Below, piece by piece: positions 1-5,031 of a stretch of 5,031 nucleotides of DNA. Both the position numbers and the translations under genes were made by a program. The stretch spans positions 31,301-36,331 of the forward strand of contig PARY01000001.1 of NCBI GenBank assembly GCA_002711715.1, given 5' to 3'. Numbering within the stretch: position 1 is the first letter of the stretch; each line of letters starts with the position of its first letter. Origin of the DNA: Pelagibacteraceae bacterium. GTDB lineage: Bacteria > Pseudomonadota > Alphaproteobacteria > GCA-002720895. The notes under the pieces are model-generated. The model was not told where the DNA came from. It saw only the letters and a program-made list of their open reading frames with translations, and did not search any database.

Positions 1-932
1 TTTTCAACTAAATTCCAAAACTTTTTTTCTATTTTAATATTTTCTAAATTATTTATTTCTACAATACCAGTAGGAGAAGTTACATTAATTTCAGTTAAAT
101 AATTTCCAATAATATCAATGCCAGAAAAAAAGATTCCTTCTTTCTTAAGCCATGGCTTTAACTTTTTACAAATAAATTTATCTTTTGTTGAGAAAGCAGT
201 TTTTTCAGCTCTTCCTCCTCTACTAAGGTTAGCTCTAATTTCATTTTTTGTTGGTATTCTTTTCATAATACCAACTGGGTTTCCATCAAGTAGAATAATC
301 CGTTTGTCACCTTGTCTGACTTGAGGAATATATTTTTGTATTACAATCGGAAGTTTTTCTTTTTTTAATGTATTTTTTATTTTTTTATCTAAATTTTTTT
401 CACTCAAAGTTATTTTAAAAATTCCCTTTCCACCTTTTTCGTAAAGTGGTTTTACAATTAAATTTTTATGTTTTTTTATAAATTTTTTAATTTCTATTTC
501 ATCTTGAGATATAAGAGTTGGAGGTGTTAAATTTTTAAAATGAGTAACATGCAATTTTTCTGGAGCATTTCTTATACTTTTGGGATTATTTATTATTAGT
601 GTTTTAGGACTTAAATGTTCTAGTAAGTAGGTTGCGGTTATATAATTAATATTAAAAGGGGGGTCCTGTCTTATAAGTAATACATTAATTGAGGATAAAT
701 TAATAATGCAACATTTTCCTTTTTTGAAAGTATATTTATTTTTTTTCTCTATTTTTAATGAAGATACATTTGCAAATAATTGATTATCTATAAGCGTTAA
801 ATCTTTTGGTTCATATATAAATATTTTATGACCTCTATTTTGAGCTTCTTTAGCTAATATCAATGAACTATCAGATTCATGATGGAGTTTATTTAAAGGG
901 TCCATTTGAATTGCTATACGCAATTTAATCAT
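1..932 (-). CDS. gshB: Glutathione synthetase, 3' end cut by window edge
   Basis: ATP-grasp ligase that joins gamma-glutamylcysteine and glycine to form glutathione in the cytoplasm, the second step of glutathione synthesis. My translation from the ATG at 932-930 gives 310 residues with no stop. The E. coli enzyme has about 316, so only a few C-terminal residues should be missing. Family motifs seen: MDP (10-12), DSS (21-23), RQDPPF (88-93), EKL (125-127), KPLYEKGGKGIF (161-172, the ATP-grasp glycine-rich loop), GDKR (208-211), GNPVG (217-221), SRGGR (237-241), and GIDIIGNYLTEINVTSPTG (271-289), which includes the metal/ATP-binding end of the fold. The start is supported by alignment of MIKLRIAIQMDP with the family N-terminus. 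The ATG lies inside the stop region of the upstream BON gene (ATGA, 4-bp overlap), so translation is probably coupled. No Shine-Dalgarno is visible. The identification is very secure. Confidence 0.96.
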   Translation of the reverse strand, partial: MIKLRIAIQMDPLNKLHHESDSSLILAKEAQNRGHKIFIYEPKDLTLIDNQLFANVSSLKIEKKNKYTFKKGKCCIINLSSINVLLIRQDPPFNINYITATYLLEHLSPKTLIINNPKSIRNAPEKLHVTHFKNLTPPTLISQDEIEIKKFIKKHKNLIVKPLYEKGGKGIFKITLSEKNLDKKIKNTLKKEKLPIVIQKYIPQVRQGDKRIILLDGNPVGIMKRIPTKNEIRANLSRGGRAEKTAFSTKDKFICKKLKPWLKKEGIFFSGIDIIGNYLTEINVTSPTGIVEINNLENIKIEKKFWNLVE

Positions 933-1531
933 TTTTTTTGAAGCTTTCTTTGGTACTTTTTACGCCTAGGATCGTTTTTCATTATTGCATGACTTACTAC
1001 CTTTAAAACACCACCAATGCTATTTATATGTGCTATAAGTTTTTTTAATTCTTTTTTATTTTCTGCAATTCCAATTATATATACATTTCCGTTTACAACT
1101 TCAAAATTGTAATTTATGGAAGATACTTCTTTATCGGCAAGAACTTTATATCTTATTTGTGTTTTTATTTTTACATCGATTAAATATTGTTTAATACCAC
1201 CTTTTTCAGTTATATCAATTTCGTTAATGACTTCTCTTACTCCTAAAACTTTCCATGCTATTTTTATAGCATCTAGTCTATGCTTGGGTTTTTTTACGCT
1301 TCCTGTAAGTAAAACTCTTCCTTCTACAACTTCAATTTGAATATTTATAAACATATTTATATCATGATTTAAAAATTCTTTATTTATTCCTGCATCAATC
1401 ATTCCATCACTAATTGCTTCTTTGATACCTTTTTCTTTAGCACTAGAAGTTGTTACATTAATGGCTACACAGGAATTCAATAAAATAATTGTAGAAATAA
1501 ATAAGAGAAAATTTTTAATTAATATATTCAT
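929..1531 (-). CDS. BON-domain outer-membrane lipoprotein (DolP/YraP-like)
   Basis: A 200-residue envelope protein. Residues 1-20 form a lipoprotein signal peptide with a Lys at 6, a hydrophobic core (8-18) and the lipobox LNSC, giving Cys21 as the acylated residue. The +2 residue is Val, not Asp, so by the Lol rule outer-membrane delivery is expected. Two BON repeats follow: about 55-112, with the VVEGRVLLTGSV strand-turn motif (68-79) and GVREVINEI; and about 120-186, with VVNGNVYIIGIA and GVLKVVSHAI. The tail (187-200) is very basic. The two-BON lipoprotein architecture matches DolP (YraP), which supports outer-membrane integrity and binds anionic phospholipid in E. coli, where dolP also lies close to lpoA and rsmI. 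It is 15 bp downstream of rsmI and overlaps gshB by 4 bp, so it is probably in one operon. Family membership is secure; DolP orthology is inference. Confidence 0.88.
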   Translation of the reverse strand: MNILIKNFLLFISTIILLNSCVAINVTTSSAKEKGIKEAISDGMIDAGINKEFLNHDINMFINIQIEVVEGRVLLTGSVKKPKHRLDAIKIAWKVLGVREVINEIDITEKGGIKQYLIDVKIKTQIRYKVLADKEVSSINYNFEVVNGNVYIIGIAENKKELKKLIAHINSIGGVLKVVSHAIMKNDPRRKKYQRKLQKK

Positions 1532-1546
1532 AAATTATTTTTTTTA

Positions 1547-2407
1547 TTATCTAATAGTTTTAATTAATTTTGTATAAAAAAATTTTTTTGGTTTTTTATA
1601 TATTATAGATAAAAGTTCTGATAAATTTTTCGTACTAAGTTTTTTCTTTGTAAATGAGATTATTTTTTTGACTTCATCTTCTTCTATATCAGATTTTTCT
1701 TTATTTTTTTTATTTTCACAAGAAGATATTATAATTGTTATTTCGCCTTTTAGGTTTTCTTTTATATTTTTAAATTTTTTAAGATCTCCTCTATAAAATG
1801 TTTCGTAATACTTGGTTAGTTCTCTTGCAATTACACATTTTCTGTTTCCAAAAATTGAAAACATATCATTTATTGTTTCTTTAATACGTTTTGCATTTTC
1901 ATAAAAAATTAATAATGAATCAATTTTTTTATACTTATTTAATGTATTTATTCTTTTTTTTTTTTTGTTTGGTAGAAAACCTACAAAAAAAAAATTATCA
2001 TGTGCCAATCCAGATCCTACTAATGAGGCTGTTATAGCGCTTGGACCGGGTATTGGTGTAATTTTAATATTATTATTTATTGCTAAAATAACTAATTGAA
2101 TTCCAGGATCAGATATTAGTGGAGTTCCAGCATCACTTACTAGTGCAATTGATTTTTCTTTTTTAATTTTATCAATTAAAAATATTAATTTTTGTTGAGG
2201 AGAATGTTCGTGTAAAGAAACTAAATTTTTTGATTTAATTTCGTAGGATGATAATAATTTTCTTGTAACACGAGTGTCTTCACAAGCAATTAAATCACAA
2301 TTTTTTAAAACTGATAAAGCTCTGACAGTTATATCTTTTAAATTACCAATTGGAGTTGAAACAATATATAATCCACTTGGTAATAAAATATTGTCAATTG
2401 TTAACAT
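1547..2407 (-). CDS. rsmI: 16S rRNA (cytidine1402-2'-O)-methyltransferase RsmI
   Basis: SAM-dependent enzyme that 2'-O-methylates C1402 in the decoding centre of 16S rRNA. At 286 residues it equals the usual family length. Tetrapyrrole-methylase fold motifs, in order: LYIVSTPIGNLKDITVRAL (13-31), CEDTRVTRKLL (42-52), LVSDAGTPLISDPG (89-102), TPIPGPSAITASLVGSGL (117-134), FFVGFLPNKKKKR (140-152), FYENAKRI (168-175) and IARELTKYYETFYRG (193-207). A lysine-rich stretch leads to a small C-terminal helical region (about 244-286). The ATG at 2407 fits the family start; no Shine-Dalgarno is visible. The gene ends in tandem stops (TAATAA on the coding strand), 15 bp before the BON gene. It is the promoter-proximal gene of the leftward cluster. 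The coding strand has a 13-A tract at codons 147-152 and a 10-T tract at codons 138-141. YraN, often found directly after rsmI, is not present here. Confidence 0.97.
   Translation of the reverse strand: MLTIDNILLPSGLYIVSTPIGNLKDITVRALSVLKNCDLIACEDTRVTRKLLSSYEIKSKNLVSLHEHSPQQKLIFLIDKIKKEKSIALVSDAGTPLISDPGIQLVILAINNNIKITPIPGPSAITASLVGSGLAHDNFFFVGFLPNKKKKRINTLNKYKKIDSLLIFYENAKRIKETINDMFSIFGNRKCVIARELTKYYETFYRGDLKKFKNIKENLKGEITIIISSCENKKNKEKSDIEEDEVKKIISFTKKKLSTKNLSELLSIIYKKPKKFFYTKLIKTIR
1954..1994. repeat. T13 and A10 homopolymers flanking a small inverted repeat inside rsmI
   Basis: On the plus strand there is a run of 13 T (1954-1966) and a run of 10 A (1985-1994). Between them lies GTAG-AAAAC-CTAC (1972-1984), a perfect 4-bp stem. 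The T- and A-tracts can extend the stem, leaving GTTTG (1967-1971) bulged. The same bases encode the RsmI FFF (139-141), VGFLP and KKKK (148-151) residues, so coding constraint plus AT bias may explain the pattern. The tract is a plausible slippage site. Confidence 0.6.
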
Positions 2408-2425
2408 TAAGTTAAATATAGAAAT
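2408..2425. other. 18-bp divergent spacer between rsmI and the LpoA-like gene
   Basis: The start codons of two divergent genes are separated by only 18 AT-rich bases. This is too short to hold two complete sigma-70 promoters, so at least one promoter must lie inside the neighbouring coding sequence. Neither side shows a GGAG-like ribosome binding site. For the rightward gene the best I see is a TTGTCA (2391-2396) with only poor -10 matches around 2413-2422, so I do not call that promoter. Confidence 0.6.
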
Positions 2426-3799
2426 ATGTTTGTAAAAAAAGTCCTTTATAAATTATACCTTAAACTAATTTTTTTCTCTTTAGTATTTTTTTTAAGTACT
2501 AGTAATTTAGTAATATCAGCTGTGTTAACAGAAGAAGAAATCAAATATATTGAGTCACAAACTAAAGATACAGAAAAAAAAGATAAATATATTCAATATG
2601 AAGATATAAAAGAAAAGAAACCAAAAATAAATCCTTTTAATTTTTTTGGTACATCAAAAAAAACTAAAAAAAAGAAAGAAGTTAAAAAAAAAACTTTTCT
2701 AAAAAATGAAATAGTTTCTGAAAAACTTAAAATTGGAGTTTTATTACCTTTAACTGGGAAATATTCATATATTGGGCAATCGTTCTTAGACACTATGCAA
2801 ATTATAATTTATGAAAATAAAAAAATAGAAACCGAATTAATAATTAAAGATACAAAAGCAAACCCCTCTCTTGCAAGAAAAGCAACAAAAGAGTTGGTTG
2901 GACAAGGTGTTGATGTTATTTTAGGTCCTTTTTTTTCATCATCTTTAAGTAATTCTTCAAAAATTGCGCAATATAAAAATATACCTTTAATATCCTTTTC
3001 TAGTGATAAAAAAAGAAAGGAGAAAGGAATTTATTTAATGGGATTTGAGCCTGAACAACAAATTTCAAGCATTACAGAATATGCAATAAAAAAAAATTAT
3101 AAAAGATTTGCAGCTTTATTACCTGACTCAAAATATGGTAAGAGAGTTTTAAATACCTATAGAAAGGTTTTAAATAAAAATAAAGTGTTACTTAATAAAA
3201 TTGAATTATACAATCCAGGCACAAATAATTTTGAAAAGAATATTCAAAGATTAGTTGGTTTAGATAAAAATCCACAGTTAGAGAAAGATGAAGAAACTGG
3301 AGAAAATCCAATCGAAGATTTTGATCCAGGATTTGATGTTATATTACTAATAGAAACTGGTAATAAATTGAGAGAAGCAGTTGCTTTGTTAACATATTAC
3401 GGAGTAGATTTTAATAAAATAAAATTAATTGGTACTGGTGAATGGCATGTTGATAATATTGGTTCTGAACCAGGTTTGATAGGCGCATGGTTTGTTGCTC
3501 CAAATCCTAAGTTATGGCAAAATTTTAAAAAAAAATTTTATAAATTTTATAATTACGAACCCACCCGACTCTCTTCACTAGCGCATGATTCATTAACTAG
3601 TATATTTTCAGTAGTAAAGAAAAATGACGGAATTAAAGAATTGAATTATGATGATTTTCAAACTTTTTTTGGTTATACAGGAATTGATGGTGACTTTAAA
3701 TTTTTGTCAGACGGAACAGTTGAAAGAAAACTTTCTATATTAGAAATTAGAAAAGATAGTTTTAAAGTAGAAAAGTTAGCAAAAAAAGAGTCTTTTTAA
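2426..3799 (+). CDS. Periplasmic-binding-fold protein, penicillin-binding protein activator (LpoA/LppC-like)
   Basis: A 457-residue exported protein. Residues 1-32 look like a signal peptide: basic start (K4, K5, K9, K13), hydrophobic core (14-23) and a possible cleavage after ISA (30-32). A charged, low-complexity linker (about 35-100) includes the Lys-rich stretch 78-89. From residue 101 a type I periplasmic-binding fold begins: KIGVLLPLTGKYSYIGQSF (102-120), IIKDTKANPSLA (139-150), VILGPFFSS (164-172), IPLISFSSD (186-194), AALLPDSKYGKR (229-240), VILLIETGN (305-313) and LIGTGEWH (334-341), closing with TGIDGDFKFLSDG (418-430). The same fold forms the C-terminal domain of LpoA, the lipoprotein that activates PBP1a in E. 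coli. Proteins of this kind next to rsmI in alphaproteobacteria are usually named penicillin-binding protein activators. Unlike LpoA it contains no cysteine, so it cannot be a lipoprotein, and it has no TPR-like N-terminal domain. A branched-chain amino-acid-type binding protein is the alternative, but no transporter genes are nearby. Confidence 0.85.
   Translation: MFVKKVLYKLYLKLIFFSLVFFLSTSNLVISAVLTEEEIKYIESQTKDTEKKDKYIQYEDIKEKKPKINPFNFFGTSKKTKKKKEVKKKTFLKNEIVSEKLKIGVLLPLTGKYSYIGQSFLDTMQIIIYENKKIETELIIKDTKANPSLARKATKELVGQGVDVILGPFFSSSLSNSSKIAQYKNIPLISFSSDKKRKEKGIYLMGFEPEQQISSITEYAIKKNYKRFAALLPDSKYGKRVLNTYRKVLNKNKVLLNKIELYNPGTNNFEKNIQRLVGLDKNPQLEKDEETGENPIEDFDPGFDVILLIETGNKLREAVALLTYYGVDFNKIKLIGTGEWHVDNIGSEPGLIGAWFVAPNPKLWQNFKKKFYKFYNYEPTRLSSLAHDSLTSIFSVVKKNDGIKELNYDDFQTFFGYTGIDGDFKFLSDGTVERKLSILEIRKDSFKVEKLAKKESF
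2452..2457 (-). promoter_or_regulatory. Candidate -10 box for the rsmI operon
   Basis: An exact TATAAT on the minus strand lies inside the start of the LpoA-like gene. It would place transcription start near 2445, giving rsmI a leader of about 37 nt. The position 17 bp upstream reads AAGAGA on the minus strand, which is not a recognisable -35. Chance matches to TATAAT are common at this base composition, so this is weak. Confidence 0.25.
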
Positions 3800-4386
3800 T
3801 TAAGAAAATTTAATAATTTTTTAAAAGCTATTACCCTATGGCTTATATTATTTTTGGTTTTATTTGAAAGCTCACCAAATGTTTTATTGTATCCTTTAGG
3901 AATGAAAATTGGATCATAGCCAAATCCCAAATTTCCTCTCGGAGGCCAAATTATACTTCCAAAAATTTTTCCAATAAATATTTTCTCTCTTTTTTTATTC
4001 CATGAAATAGCAAGCACAGATATGTAATAAGCATTTGTTTTTTTTTTGTAAAGCAAGCTATTAACCTTCTTCATTGCTTGATTAAAATTTTTTTTCTTGC
4101 CTGCCCATCTAGAAGAAAATATACCAGGTTTTCCTTGAAGCGCTGGAATAACTAATCCTGAATCATCTGCAATTGAGATTTTTTTTGTTTTATTATTAAC
4201 GTACCGTGATTTTTTTAACGCGTTTTCTGTAAAATTTGAGCCATTCTCTTTAGGTTCTCTAAGTTTAAAATCTTTTGCAAAATATATTTTAGTATTCAAT
4301 TTTTTTAGAAAAGGTAACATTTCTCTAATTTTTCCTGGATTATGACTTGCAATCACAATAGAATTTTTTTTTATATTTTTATCCAT
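3796..4386 (-). CDS. rdgB: RdgB/HAM1 non-canonical purine NTP pyrophosphatase
   Basis: Cytoplasmic housecleaning enzyme that hydrolyses dITP/ITP and XTP to the monophosphate plus pyrophosphate, keeping deaminated purines out of DNA and RNA. Its 196 residues match the family length (about 197 in E. coli). Motifs: IVIASHNPGKIREM (10-23, nucleotide-binding N-terminus), ENGSNFTENALKKS (47-60, with the metal-binding Glu of TENA), SIADDSGLVIPALQGKPGIFSSRWAG read across 71-96 with the catalytic Asp pair at 74-75, GNLGFGYDPIFIP (151-163) and NNISHRVIAFKKL (179-191, base recognition SHR). The ATG at 4386 gives a short lead into the first motif, as expected. It is convergent with the LpoA-like gene and shares TTAA with it for both stop codons (4-bp overlap). 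It diverges from grpE across 60 bp. Confidence 0.96.
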   Translation of the reverse strand: MDKNIKKNSIVIASHNPGKIREMLPFLKKLNTKIYFAKDFKLREPKENGSNFTENALKKSRYVNNKTKKISIADDSGLVIPALQGKPGIFSSRWAGKKKNFNQAMKKVNSLLYKKKTNAYYISVLAISWNKKREKIFIGKIFGSIIWPPRGNLGFGYDPIFIPKGYNKTFGELSNKTKNNISHRVIAFKKLLNFLN

Positions 4387-4390
4387 GGAT

Positions 4391-4419
4391 ATTGAACTTT
4401 GTCAAAATGTATCTTACAT
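4391..4419 (+). promoter_or_regulatory. Candidate RpoH (sigma-32) heat-shock promoter for grpE
   Basis: ATTG (4391-4394), 18 bases, then CTTACAT (4413-4419). The published alphaproteobacterial heat-shock consensus, as I recall it, is CTTG-N17/18-CYTATNT; this site differs at one base in each half with correct spacing. Transcription would begin near 4426, leaving a leader of about 20 nt before the grpE ATG at 4447, with no Shine-Dalgarno. A heat-shock promoter suits the gene. A competing housekeeping -10 (exact TATAAT, 4430-4435) exists but lacks a -35 at the right distance and would leave only about 5 nt of leader. Confidence 0.42.
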
Positions 4420-4426
4420 ACATTTT
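4404..4426. repeat. Perfect 9-bp inverted repeat, possible operator
   Basis: AAAATGTAT (4404-4412) and ATACATTTT (4418-4426) are exact reverse complements separated by CTTAC. The repeat sits in the rdgB-grpE divergent spacer and overlaps the -10 half of the candidate RpoH promoter and its expected start site. It does not resemble CIRCE (TTAGCACTC-N9-GAGTGCTAA). It could be a repressor-binding site or an mRNA hairpin for either divergent transcript. It is too AT-rich and lacks a following T-run, so a terminator is unlikely. Confidence 0.55.
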
Positions 4427-4427
4427 A

Positions 4428-4439
4428 ATTATAATTATA
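4428..4439 (-). promoter_or_regulatory. Tandem TATAAT candidates for rdgB
   Basis: Two back-to-back exact TATAAT hexamers read on the minus strand (4433-4428 and 4439-4434). The nearer one would start transcription around 4421, giving rdgB a leader of about 35 nt that begins inside the inverted repeat. The expected -35 position lies in the first codons of grpE and has no good TTGACA match. A perfect TTGACA on this strand (4405-4400) is too close to the rdgB ATG to serve it. Confidence 0.28.
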
Positions 4440-4446
4440 GTTTATA

Positions 4447-5022
4447 ATGGATAAATTTAAAAAACATAAAGCAGAAACAACAGAATCTAAGAATAATTTA
4501 AATAAACAACCAAATATTAATAAAAAAGAAAGCTCAAAAATTAATTTAAAAAGCTTACGAAATGAACTAAAAAAAGCTAAAGAAAATAATTTACGATATT
4601 TAGCAGAAATTGATAATTTAACGAAAAGATTTGATAAAGAAAGAGAAGATACTTTTAAGTATGCTGTAACAGAATTTGCCAATGAGATAATTTTAGTAGC
4701 AGATAATTTTGTTCGTGTAACAGAAAGTATATCTTTAATTAACAAAGATGATAAGGATAAAGTAAAACCTTTAATTGAAGGCGTAGATTTGATTTTTAAA
4801 GATTTTCTTAAAACTTTAGAAAAATTTGAAATTAAACAAATCGATTGTTTAGGCAAAAAATTTGATCCAAATTTTCATCAGGCAGTATCTGAAGAAGTAA
4901 ATAACGACAAGGAAATAGGAGAAATTATTAAAGTTGTTCAAACTGGGTATCTTATTCAAGATAGACTTTTAAGACCAACGTCTGTCGTAGTGGCAAAAAA
5001 AGAGGAAGATAAAAAAAAATAA
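4447..5022 (+). CDS. grpE: GrpE, nucleotide exchange factor of DnaK
   Basis: Cytoplasmic homodimeric cochaperone that releases ADP from DnaK (Hsp70) and so drives its substrate cycle with DnaJ. Its 191 residues fit the family (about 197 in E. coli). Residues 1-35 are a disordered, Lys/Asn-rich tail. Residues 36-95 are the long dimerising helix, with the family signature ENNLRYLAEIDNLTKRFDKE (46-65). Residues 110-130 (EGVDLIFKDFLKTLEKFEI) form the helix before the beta-domain. Residues 131-184 are the DnaK-contacting beta-domain, with GKKFDPNFHQAVSE (136-149), VVQTGYLIQDRLLRPTSVVVA (163-183) and its invariant GY and RPA/S-V-V pattern. A lysine-rich tail follows. The ATG at 4447 is the only sensible start; no Shine-Dalgarno is present. 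dnaK probably lies just beyond the window. hrcA, which often precedes grpE, is absent. Confidence 0.97.
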   Translation: MDKFKKHKAETTESKNNLNKQPNINKKESSKINLKSLRNELKKAKENNLRYLAEIDNLTKRFDKEREDTFKYAVTEFANEIILVADNFVRVTESISLINKDDKDKVKPLIEGVDLIFKDFLKTLEKFEIKQIDCLGKKFDPNFHQAVSEEVNNDKEIGEIIKVVQTGYLIQDRLLRPTSVVVAKKEEDKKK

Positions 5023-5031
5023 TTTTTTTTA

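Noticed and set aside
118..324. 68-codon open frame on the plus strand inside gshB
   Set aside because: It lies wholly antisense to conserved GshB motifs and shows no features of its own.
1116..1340. 74-codon open frame on the plus strand inside the BON gene
   Set aside because: It is antisense to the two BON domains, has no motif, and the opposite frame has a clear family identity.
2593..2793. 66-codon minus-strand open frame rich in Phe
   Set aside because: It is the complement of the polylysine-coding tract of the LpoA-like gene; the Phe content is just A-tracts read backwards.
4443..4448. Exact TATAAT overlapping the grpE start codon
   Set aside because: It would start transcription inside grpE; it is expected by chance in such AT-rich sequence.
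4425..4856. 143-codon open frame antisense to grpE
   Set aside because: It is the reverse complement of a securely identified grpE frame. Its Ser/Leu-rich product is what antisense of Lys/Glu-rich coding yields, and it has no recognisable motif.
5023..5031. T-run after grpE as a terminator
   Set aside because: There is no stem before the T-run, and T-tracts are everywhere in this window; grpE is more likely to continue into a downstream gene.

Overview
The window is very AT-rich (roughly a quarter G+C by eye), densely packed, and full of A- and T-tracts and Lys/Asn/Ile codons. Together with an alphaproteobacterial gene neighbourhood (penicillin-binding-protein activator / rsmI / gshB, and rdgB next to grpE), this points to a streamlined alphaproteobacterium such as a SAR11-like (Pelagibacterales) marine lineage. 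That placement is inferred from composition and gene order, not from a marker tree.

Layout. Positions 1-2407 hold a leftward cluster, read in the order rsmI (1547-2407), a two-BON-domain lipoprotein (929-1531) and gshB (1-932, running off the left edge a few codons before its expected stop). The last two overlap by 4 bp in an ATGA junction. A rightward gene for a periplasmic-binding-fold, LpoA/LppC-like protein (2426-3799) starts only 18 bp from the rsmI start. It converges on leftward rdgB (3796-4386), with a shared TTAA carrying both stop codons. A 60-bp divergent spacer (4387-4446) separates rdgB from rightward grpE (4447-5022). The last 9 bases are a T-rich run with no gene.

Functions. 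These are housekeeping genes: 16S rRNA methylation (RsmI), envelope maintenance (BON lipoprotein, LpoA-like protein), glutathione synthesis (GshB), nucleotide-pool sanitation (RdgB) and the DnaK nucleotide exchange factor (GrpE). There is no gene-free stretch over 60 bp, and I see no RNA gene, mobile element or CRISPR array.

The most interesting point is the rdgB-grpE spacer. The rph-hrcA pair that commonly sits between these genes in alphaproteobacteria is absent, no CIRCE-like operator is visible, and the spacer carries an RpoH-like promoter match overlapped by a perfect 9-bp inverted repeat. I found no convincing undescribed multi-gene system.
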